Origin: Sphingomonas bacterium
GTDB lineage: Bacteria; Pseudomonadota; Alphaproteobacteria; Sphingomonadales; Sphingomonadaceae
Direction of reading: 5' to 3'
Assembly: GCF_903643065.1 (NCBI RefSeq)
Contig: NZ_CAHJWX010000094.1
Span: 1 to 7,019, forward strand
Length of the DNA: 7,019 bases
The notes under the pieces were generated by a model. The model made no database searches, was not told where the DNA came from, and saw only the letters and a program-made list of their open reading frames with translations. Position numbers and translations under genes: made by a program. Shown in pieces: positions 1 through 5,989 of the stretch (positions are counted from its first letter, which is position 1; the number at the start of each line of letters is the position of its first letter).

Positions 1-1299
1 CTGGCGCTGGTCGCGGTCGCCACGCTGGCGGGTGCCGAGGTCCGCCTACTGTCCCCCGGCCGGTTCGCGTTGCCCAGCGACGACCTTGCCGCGCGCCGCG
101 AGCGGGTGGCGCGGCACGTGCTCGGCTGGCGCTACCGCGATCCGTTCGCGGACGCGCCCTGTTCGCCCGAGCGCACGATCGCGCTGTTGGCGCTGTGGCG
201 CGCCACGATCGATGCGAACCGCCCGATCCGCGCCGCGTCGGGCATGGCGTGGTGGAAGCGCGCGGAGATGCGGCGTTTCCTATGGGTGCCCGGCCGCGCG
301 CCGCTCGCCTTCCGCCGGCCGATGGCGGCCGTCCGTCGCGCACGCGCGGGCGAGAGCGTGGCGCTCTGGCCCTCGCGCTTTCCCCCGCGCGCCGTGGATG
401 AGGCAGCGCGGCGCGGCGTGGTGCTGGTGCGGGTGGAGGACGGCTTCGTCCGCTCCGCCGGGCTCGGGGCCAACCTCGTGCCCCCGCTGTCGGTGACGGT
501 TGATCGGCTGGGCATCCACTACGATCCCGCCGGCCCCAGCGAGCTGGAGGCGATGCTGGCCGGAGCCGCGTTCCCGCCGGCGCTGCTGGAGCGCGCGCGC
601 GCGTTACGCACCGGCATCGTCGCCGCGGGGCTCGGCAAATACGGTGCCGCCGATCCCGCCCGGCCACCTGTAGCGCTGCCGCCTCATTCGCCAGGCCGCA
701 AGCTGGTGCTGGTGCCGGGACAGGTGGAGGACGATCGCTCGGTGCTGCTCGGCGGGGCGGCGGTGGGCGGCAACCTCGGCCTGCTCGCCCGCGTTCGCGC
801 TGACGAGCCCGATGCCGAGATCTGGTATCGCCCGCACCCGGACGTCGACGCCGGCCATCGCCGCGGGGGCCCGGGCGACGCGGCCGCGCTGGCGCATGTC
901 GATGCCGTGGTGCGTGCCGGGAGCATGGCGGACCTGCTGGGCAGCGTCGACGCCGTCCACGTCAACACCTCGCTCAGCGGCTTCGAGGCGCTGCTGCGCG
1001 GGTTGCCGGTGACGTGCCATGGCACGCCCTTCTACGCCGGCTGGGGGCTGACGCGCGACTTGGGCCCGGTACCTCCCCGCCGCGGCCGCGCCCTGGCGCT
1101 CGACGAACTGGTCGCCGCGACGCTGATCCTCTACCCGCGCTACCTCGATCCGGTGACGATGCTGCCGTGCTCAACGGAGGTGCTGGTGGGGCGGCTTTCG
1201 TCGGCATCACGGATGCGCGTCACCTGGGTTACGCGCCTGCGCATGATCCAGGGGCGGCTGGCGCGAGCGCAAGGGGGGCAAACGCGTCCGGTTGGCTGA
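1..1299 (+). CDS. kpsC: KpsC-like capsule polysaccharide Kdo transferase, C-terminal part (5' end cut by window)
   Basis: The reading frame is open from base 1 to the TGA at 1297-1299 (432 residues visible), so the gene starts outside the window; the TTG at 70 is not a convincing start. The product resembles the Capsule_synth family (KpsC/KpsS). KpsC is a cytoplasmic, membrane-associated enzyme that extends the beta-Kdo linker on a phosphatidylglycerol acceptor for group 2 capsules. Visible signatures are RVEDGFVRSAGLG (about 430-468), PGQVEDDRS (about 715-741), YRPHPD (826-843), NTSLSGFEALLRG (about 964-1002) and GTPFYAGWGL (1021-1050), then a closing RYLDP...PCSTE (1138-1179). A related RYRDP...PCSPE string at 130-171 looks like the end of an earlier module, as expected for the two-module KpsC of about 650-700 residues. 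The visible complete module would then be the C-terminal Kdo transferase (GT107 as I recall the CAZy assignment). KpsS is the main alternative, but it is shorter and single-module. No frameshift is seen. Confidence 0.88.
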   Translation: MALVAVATLAGAEVRLLSPGRFALPSDDLAARRERVARHVLGWRYRDPFADAPCSPERTIALLALWRATIDANRPIRAASGMAWWKRAEMRRFLWVPGRAPLAFRRPMAAVRRARAGESVALWPSRFPPRAVDEAARRGVVLVRVEDGFVRSAGLGANLVPPLSVTVDRLGIHYDPAGPSELEAMLAGAAFPPALLERARALRTGIVAAGLGKYGAADPARPPVALPPHSPGRKLVLVPGQVEDDRSVLLGGAAVGGNLGLLARVRADEPDAEIWYRPHPDVDAGHRRGGPGDAAALAHVDAVVRAGSMADLLGSVDAVHVNTSLSGFEALLRGLPVTCHGTPFYAGWGLTRDLGPVPPRRGRALALDELVAATLILYPRYLDPVTMLPCSTEVLVGRLSSASRMRVTWVTRLRMIQGRLARAQGGQTRPVG

Positions 1300-1430
1300 T
1301 CCGGAGCGATGCCCTATGCACCGCCGGCATTGCGCCCATGGGGCTTTCGCCGAGGCAGTCCTTTGGGCGCGTTCACTATCTTTTCGGCAGATTGCGTCGT
1401 CTACCCGGTGGTCGGGGGGAGGGATGCGGC
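1300..1430. other. 131-bp intergenic gap with weak inverted repeat
   Basis: This is the longest gene-free stretch among the rightward genes; the next two junctions are -4 and 33 bp. It contains a short inverted repeat, GCGCCCA (1332-1338) and TGGGCGC (1364-1370), with a 25-nt loop and a small T-rich patch (TATCTTTT) a few bases later. It also contains a 41-codon frame (1309-1434) that is probably not a gene. I could not find a convincing -35/-10 pair. The gap could hold a secondary promoter or an attenuator, but nothing in it proves either. The ribosome binding site of the next gene lies at its right end. Confidence 0.4.
1414..1424 (+). promoter_or_regulatory. Ribosome binding site of the rightward GT4 gene
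   Basis: The purine run GGGGGGAGGGA contains GGAGGG (1418-1423), seven bases before the ATG at 1431. This spacing sets the start at 1431, even though the frame stays open far upstream inside kpsC. Confidence 0.75.
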
Positions 1431-2636
1431 ATGACGGCGCCGGTTCTAATCCTCGACCTGTCCCGGCTCCTGTCGCGCGTCCTGCACGCGACCCCCACCG
1501 GGGTCGACCGGGTAGAGATGGCCTATGCCGAGGGCCTGCTCGCGGCTGCCGGCGATCGATTGTCCTTCGCCGCCGTGCATCCCGGCGGCTATGGCCGCCT
1601 GCCCGCCGGTGCGGTGAAGGAGTTTCTGGTGGCGACGAAGGCGCGCTGGCAGGACGAGGGCGCTGCCGCGTCGGACTTGCGATGGTTCGCCGTGCGGGCG
1701 CTGGCCGCGCTGCGCCCGCGCCCGGTGCCCCGCGCCGATGGCACCCGGCGCGTCTACATCCAGGCCTCGCCCCACCACCTGACCAGGCCGCTGCTGGTGG
1801 AGCGTATCCTCGCCCGCGAGCGCGCCCGCTTCCTGTGCCTGGTGCACGACCTGATCCCGCTGGAATTTCCCGAATATGCCCGTCCGGGTGGCGCGCAACT
1901 CCATCGGTGCCGGGTGGAGACGATCGCCCGGTACGCCGACGGCGTGTTAGGCAATTCAACCTCGACGCTGCACGCCATGCGGCCGTGGCTCGACCGGGGG
2001 TTGCGCGCGCCGGCGACGGGGGTCGCGCCGCTGGGCACGGAGTGCCTCGACGAGCCCATGCCGGTATCGGGGCCGATGCCCGGATCGGAGCCGCAGCCCT
2101 ATTTTATCTGCGTGGGCACGATCGAGCCCCGCAAGAACCACCTGCTGCTGCTGAACATCTGGCGTCGCATTGCCGCCGAGCCGGGCACCGTACCGCCGCG
2201 GCTGCTGCTCGTCGGCCGGCGCGGGTGGGAGAACGAGCAGGTGGTGGACATGCTGGAGCGGTGCCCGGCGCTGGTCGGCTGCGTGGAGGAGCATAGCCGG
2301 CCGTCCGACCGGGAGATGCGTCGCCTGGTGGCCGGTGCGCGTGCGCTGCTGATGCCTTCCTTCGCGGAGGGTTACGGGATGCCGGTGACGGAAGCGCTGG
2401 CACTCGGCGTGCCCGTGATCTGCAGCGACATCCCCGCGCACCGCGAGACCGGCGGCACGGTGCCCGACTATCTCGATCCGCTCGACGCGATCGGGTGGAT
2501 GCGGGCGATCCGCGCCTACGCCGCCGATGGCCCCGAACGCCGTGCCCAGTTTGCCCGGATGCCGGCATGGTCGCCGCCGACGTGGCGGGAGCACATGGAT
2601 ATGGTATTGGCGATGGCGGAGAAGATCGCCTCATGA
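1431..2636 (+). CDS. GT4 family glycosyltransferase
   Basis: A 401-residue GT-B fold glycosyltransferase of family GT4 (Glycos_transf_1), predicted to add a sugar to the capsule chain in the cytoplasm. The ATG at 1431 is chosen because of the strong upstream GGAGGG and because residue 1 leads directly into a typical N-terminus (LDLSRLL...TPTGVDRVE, about 9-29). The N-terminal half contains LVHDLIPLEFPEY (about 137-149). The donor-binding half starts near residue 224 with YFICVGTIEPRKN; R234 and K235 are the usual phosphate-contacting pair. It contains the E-x7-E motif EGYGMPVTE (E313 and E321), followed by ALGVPVICSDIPAHRE. Length is normal for the family and no catalytic residue looks missing. 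The donor sugar and linkage cannot be read from the sequence. It sits between kpsC and kpsM and overlaps kpsM by ATGA, which suggests coupled translation and a capsule role. It shares architecture with the leftward GT4 gene at the right edge. Confidence 0.9.
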   Translation: MTAPVLILDLSRLLSRVLHATPTGVDRVEMAYAEGLLAAAGDRLSFAAVHPGGYGRLPAGAVKEFLVATKARWQDEGAAASDLRWFAVRALAALRPRPVPRADGTRRVYIQASPHHLTRPLLVERILARERARFLCLVHDLIPLEFPEYARPGGAQLHRCRVETIARYADGVLGNSTSTLHAMRPWLDRGLRAPATGVAPLGTECLDEPMPVSGPMPGSEPQPYFICVGTIEPRKNHLLLLNIWRRIAAEPGTVPPRLLLVGRRGWENEQVVDMLERCPALVGCVEEHSRPSDREMRRLVAGARALLMPSFAEGYGMPVTEALALGVPVICSDIPAHRETGGTVPDYLDPLDAIGWMRAIRAYAADGPERRAQFARMPAWSPPTWREHMDMVLAMAEKIAS

Positions 2637-3439
2637 GTTCAAGTCCCGTCGGTCCCACGACCTTTCCATGGCATCATGCGCTGTCCGTTCAGGGTCGCGT
2701 CGTGGGTGCCGTGCTGATGCGCGAGCTGCACACCCGCTATGGCCGCGAGAACATCGGCTATCTGTGGCTGATCGCCGAGCCGCTGATGCTGGGCAGCATC
2801 ATCGCGCTGCTGCACAGCGGGCAGACCGCGCACGAGGGATCGATCAACCCCGTGGCGCTCACCGTGGTGGGCTACACCATCTTCATCATGTTCCGCGGCA
2901 TCGTGAACCGGGCCGAGGGGACGCTGCATGGCAACTTGCCGCTTCTATACCATCGCATGGTGACCGTGCTGGACATCGCGCTAGCCCGCGCGCTGCTGGA
3001 GGCGGCAGGGACGTTCCTCGCCTTCACCATCCTGTACAGCCTCATCATGGCGATCGGCTTTGCCGACCTGCCGGCACGTCCGCTGATGCTGATGGCGGGC
3101 ATCGCCTACATCTTCTTCTTCTCGTTCGGCATCTCGACGATCATCGTCGGCGGTACGCACGATAACCGGCTGCTGGAGCGGCTGGTGCATCCGTTCAGCT
3201 ATTTCATGATCCCGCTGTCGGCGGCGTTCTACCAGGTTTCCTGGATCCCGGAGCCGTATCGGCACTACCTGCTCTACAATCCGTTCCCGCAGATGTTCGA
3301 GCTCGTCCGCTACGGCGCGTTCGACACCGCGACGCTGGAGTATGTGGATTTCACCTACATCACCGGCTGGACGCTGATCCTTAATTTTCTTGGTCTTCTT
3401 GCGCTCCGTGCAGTTCGCAGCCGCGTTCATCTCAGCTAA
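2633..3439 (+). CDS. kpsM: KpsM-like ABC-2 type capsule polysaccharide export permease
   Basis: A 268-residue inner-membrane permease, close to the roughly 260 residues usual for KpsM/BexB/CtrC. With an ATPase partner it moves lipid-linked capsule polysaccharide across the inner membrane. The ATG at 2633 overlaps the preceding TGA (ATGA), with GGAG at 2618-2621. Conserved parts include the N-terminal amphipathic MRELHTRYGRENIGYLWLIAEPLM (about 29-52) and the late NPFPQMFELVRYGAF (about 216-230). Hydrophobic stretches lie at about 43-61, 73-89, 113-142, 149-173, 188-202 and 242-259, consistent with six membrane spans. The DNA frame is open farther upstream (to about 2495) inside the glycosyltransferase gene, but that part is not permease-like. 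The ATPase gene (kpsT), often adjacent, is not here. O-antigen or teichoic-acid type permeases (Wzm, TagG) are related, but the kpsC and kpsE neighbours favour capsule export. Confidence 0.9.
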   Translation: MSSSPVGPTTFPWHHALSVQGRVVGAVLMRELHTRYGRENIGYLWLIAEPLMLGSIIALLHSGQTAHEGSINPVALTVVGYTIFIMFRGIVNRAEGTLHGNLPLLYHRMVTVLDIALARALLEAAGTFLAFTILYSLIMAIGFADLPARPLMLMAGIAYIFFFSFGISTIIVGGTHDNRLLERLVHPFSYFMIPLSAAFYQVSWIPEPYRHYLLYNPFPQMFELVRYGAFDTATLEYVDFTYITGWTLILNFLGLLALRAVRSRVHLS

Positions 3440-3472
3440 CGCCCGGTCACAGCCTTTTTCGAAAGCGTCCGC

Positions 3473-4654
3473 ATGAACGTCCACGGCACCTTCGCGCTGA
3501 ACCTGGAGCCGGCCCCCGAGCAGCAGCCGAGCCTGTTCTCGCGTCTGGCAGACATGCTGCGCCGTCGCCGAATGCTGGTACTGGTGGTCGTGCTGCCGAC
3601 GCTGCTGCTGAGCAGCTACTACTATCTTGTCGCCGCCGACCAGTATCAGTCGGAGGCACATTTCATCGTCCGGTCGGTGGAAGGCCCATCGGCGTCGCCA
3701 TCGGGGTTCGGGCAGTTGTTAGGGCTCACTGGCGCCAGTACGGGTGGCGGCGACGCCGCCAGCGTGTCCGACTATCTCCAGTCGCACGACGCGGTTAACC
3801 GGCTTCGCCAGGACATCGATCTGGTGGACCGGTTCCGCCGCCCCGAAGCCGATCTGTTGAGCCGCCTGCACACCGCCGATCCGACGCCCGAAGCACTGCT
3901 CAAATATTACGGCGGTAAAGTATCGGTGCACACCGACCACGATACCGGGATCACCACGTTGACCGTGCGCGCATTCCGGCCGGATGATTCCTACACCATC
4001 ATCCGCAGCCTGCTGGTGCTGGGCGAGCAGCGCGTGAACGCGATGAACACGCGCAGCTACGACGACGCGATCGCCTCGTCGCGCCGGCAGCTTGCGGAGG
4101 CGGAGCGGGGTGCTGCCGCCGTCCAGTCGACCTTGACTGACTATCGTCAGGAAAAGGCCGACATCGATCCCGAGGGGTCGGGCAAGGCTCAGATCGGGCT
4201 GGTTTCGACCCTCCGCGCCAACCTGGCGGCCGCGCAGGCGCAGCTCGAGACAATGGGCGCGTTCGTGAGCCGGTCCAGCCCGCAATATGTTGCCATGGCG
4301 CGGCAGGTGCGCTCGCTCCAGTCGCAGCTTTCGGCGCAATCCGGCCGACTGGCGGGTTCTTCCACGGCAAGTGGTTCGGACATCGCTAACAAGCTGGGCG
4401 GCTACGAAAGCTTGCGCTTACGTCAGGAATTCGCCGGCAAGCGCTACGAGTCCGCCGCCGCGGCGCTGGCCCAGGCACGCGAGCGAGCACAACGCCAGCA
4501 ACTCTATCTCGTGCGCGTGGTCGATGCCAACATGCCGGTGAAGTCGCTCTTCCCGCAGCGCGGACGCATCGTGCTGACGGCGTTCGTGGCACTGCTGCTC
4601 GTCTACAGCATCGGTTGGCTGATTGCGGCCGGCGTCCGCGAACATGCTGCGTGA
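3473..4654 (+). CDS. kpsE: KpsE/RkpR-like capsule polysaccharide export inner-membrane protein (PCP-3)
   Basis: A 393-residue member of the KpsE/BexC/CtrB/RkpR group of polysaccharide co-polymerase proteins. These are anchored in the inner membrane, with a large periplasmic coiled-coil part linking the ABC exporter to the outer-membrane channel. Visible features are a cytoplasmic tail with RRRR at 30-33 and a first membrane span at about 34-53. This runs into YYYLVAADQYQSEAHFIVRS (about 49-68), a strong family hallmark. Alanine/glutamine-rich helical, coiled-coil-like segments lie at about 194-230, 240-295 and 320-350. A proline-containing MPVKSLFPQR precedes a second membrane span at about 366-387 and a short cytoplasmic tail. 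The length is typical. The start at 3473 has only a weak GAAAG (3461-3465) upstream, and the gene follows kpsM by 33 bp, so the two are probably cotranscribed. The Wzc-type kinase domain is absent, which fits PCP-3 rather than PCP-2a. Confidence 0.9.
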   Translation: MNVHGTFALNLEPAPEQQPSLFSRLADMLRRRRMLVLVVVLPTLLLSSYYYLVAADQYQSEAHFIVRSVEGPSASPSGFGQLLGLTGASTGGGDAASVSDYLQSHDAVNRLRQDIDLVDRFRRPEADLLSRLHTADPTPEALLKYYGGKVSVHTDHDTGITTLTVRAFRPDDSYTIIRSLLVLGEQRVNAMNTRSYDDAIASSRRQLAEAERGAAAVQSTLTDYRQEKADIDPEGSGKAQIGLVSTLRANLAAAQAQLETMGAFVSRSSPQYVAMARQVRSLQSQLSAQSGRLAGSSTASGSDIANKLGGYESLRLRQEFAGKRYESAAAALAQARERAQRQQLYLVRVVDANMPVKSLFPQRGRIVLTAFVALLLVYSIGWLIAAGVREHAA

Positions 4655-4663
4655 CCTGCCGCC

Positions 4664-4701
4664 ACTAGCGTCCGCTCCGGTGTATCCGGGCGGACGCTAG
4701 T
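4664..4701. terminator. Hairpin between convergent genes, probable bidirectional terminator
   Basis: A perfect 12-bp stem, ACTAGCGTCCGC (4664-4675) with GCGGACGCTAGT (4690-4701), is extended after a one-base T bulge by CCGG (4677-4680) pairing with CCGG (4686-4689) around a TGTAT loop. It lies 9 bases past the kpsE-like stop and covers the TAG stop (4697-4699, minus strand) of the leftward gene. No T-run follows on either strand, so it is not a classical intrinsic terminator by sequence. Its position between converging genes still makes termination or 3'-end protection the likely role. Confidence 0.65.
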
Positions 4702-5989
4702 CGCGCCGGCGGGTGATCAGGACGAAGGGCAGGCACGGGTCCGTCCCGCTCTCGTCCCCGTCATTGATCGTGAAGGCGAGCGGCGCGACGTCGTGTCCGT
4801 CCGCGATCAGCGACAGCGCCAAGCGCTCGATCTCCACCCGTCCATGGCTCGCCGAGTGCGGATCGGCCGACGGTGCCAACTCGCCGGAATAGCGCAGCAC
4901 GTGGACGGCGAGGCCGCCGGGGCGAAGGCAGGCCATCGCCACCCGCATCATAGCGGCCAGATGCACGCGGTCCCCACCCGTCGCCGCAGCATCGGCAGAC
5001 CACAGGGCGTCGAACCCGGCAAGACCGGACGGCAGCACGAGATCCGTCAGCGCCGTGGCGTGCACCGCGGCGAAGAAGTGGGCCGGTGCGCACAGGGCCG
5101 GACGCGCCACCTGTTCCAGCAGCAGGCCGGGATCGACCTCGGGCAGATCCCGCCGGGCGGGCGCAGCGATCAGTACCGTGGCACCGCGCCCGGCCAGATA
5201 CGCCGGCAGTGAACGGGGCTCGGCGGCAATGCCGAGCACCCGGCCGCCAACGAGTGCCGCGCCGCCGCTGTAGTGGTGCAACGCCTGGAGCACCGCCGCG
5301 TCGCCCCATCGCGCCGCATCGTCGCCTGGTTCGTCGCCGAGCGCATCGGCCCAGGCGTTGAGGAGCGGATCGCGCAATTGGGCGATCGTCATCGCCTGCG
5401 ACACCGGCGCAGAGAGGAGCGGCGGGTCCGCCGTCACCAGTTCCGGCCGGCCGACCCGCACCGCACCCGAAGGGCGCTCCGGTGGTGCGGGGGGTATCGG
5501 CACAGGCCTGTCGTCGAGCGGTGTCGCCTCGCTGGGACGCGGGTAGAGCGACAGGCTAGCGGCGGAGCCCCAGGCATCCGTCTCGTCTCCGATCCGGCCG
5601 CTCACGATATAAGCCATGTTGCGACGCGCGACGAATGATATGGCGGCGCGCCCGTTCGCAGCTACCACCGCCGCTATCGGCATCGCGATGTCCTTCACCA
5701 CAATTGGTGCCGTGCCGGGGTAGATGGACCGTGCTTCTACCCGCAACGCGAGCGTGCCGAACCGTGCCGAAAGGTCGTGCAGGTGCAGCTCGAAACGGGC
5801 CAGGCCGGGCGACGGGAAGATGTCCGACGACCGGAAGGTATAGCCCGGATCGTCCGGCGCACGGTCGCCGCCAAGCCCAGCGATCCGGCTGGCGAGATTG
5901 CTGTCGGCGCCGAATGGATTGATTGGCAGGAACCCGGCGGGAGCCATCTCCGGTGCTGCGGGAGGCGCTATGTCGTCCATCCCGGTCAT
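4697..5989 (-). CDS. Unrecognised two-part protein: beta-rich N-terminal region plus degenerate methyltransferase-like domain
   Basis: A 430-residue soluble protein with no signal peptide or membrane span, which I cannot name. Residues about 49-150 alternate hydrophobic and polar residues as in a beta-sandwich (for example ARFELHLHDL, GTLALRVEARSIYPGT, RAAISFVARRNMAYIVSGRI). A proline-rich linker follows at about 160-174 (RPVPIPPAPPERP). Residues about 218-430 resemble class I SAM-dependent methyltransferases found in polysaccharide clusters: VLGIAAEPRSLPAYLAGRG (251-269) at the motif I position, FDALWSADA (326-334), and CLRPGGLAVHVLRY (354-367). Motif I lacks the usual GxGxG, and the acidic residue normally ending strand 2 is missing (TVLIAAPA, 271-278), so SAM binding is doubtful. 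The ATG at 5987-5989 overlaps the stop of the upstream glycosyltransferase (ATGA), with AGG a few bases before it; Met4 is an alternative start. A capsule-modifying or regulatory role is inferred only from this neighbour. Confidence 0.75.
   Translation of the reverse strand: MTGMDDIAPPAAPEMAPAGFLPINPFGADSNLASRIAGLGGDRAPDDPGYTFRSSDIFPSPGLARFELHLHDLSARFGTLALRVEARSIYPGTAPIVVKDIAMPIAAVVAANGRAAISFVARRNMAYIVSGRIGDETDAWGSAASLSLYPRPSEATPLDDRPVPIPPAPPERPSGAVRVGRPELVTADPPLLSAPVSQAMTIAQLRDPLLNAWADALGDEPGDDAARWGDAAVLQALHHYSGGAALVGGRVLGIAAEPRSLPAYLAGRGATVLIAAPARRDLPEVDPGLLLEQVARPALCAPAHFFAAVHATALTDLVLPSGLAGFDALWSADAAATGGDRVHLAAMMRVAMACLRPGGLAVHVLRYSGELAPSADPHSASHGRVEIERLALSLIADGHDVAPLAFTINDGDESGTDPCLPFVLITRRRD

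Noticed and set aside
591..604. Alternating GC run that could form Z-DNA
   Set aside because: It encodes ERARALR in kpsC; similar short GC runs are expected at this base composition, as at 6819-6830.
1363..1393. Possible promoter with TTGGGC and CAGATT
   Set aside because: The match to the -10 consensus is only about three of six and the spacing is 19 bases; not supportable.
1014..1430. Open frame upstream of the rightward glycosyltransferase start
   Set aside because: It lies mostly inside kpsC in another frame, has low-complexity Arg/Pro/Gly content, and the strong ribosome binding site at 1418-1423 marks ATG 1431 as the start.
1207..1959. Long leftward open frame (250 codons) opposite the glycosyltransferase gene
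   Set aside because: It is an Arg/Pro/Gly-rich shadow frame typical of high-GC DNA, opposite a clearly recognisable gene.
2495..2632. N-terminal extension of the permease
   Set aside because: The extension overlaps the glycosyltransferase coding region and has no permease-like sequence; the ATGA overlap at 2633 is the natural start.
2981..3661. Leftward open frame (226 codons) opposite the kpsM and kpsE genes
   Set aside because: It spans the junction of two recognised rightward genes and has His/Gln/Arg-rich shadow composition without any domain.
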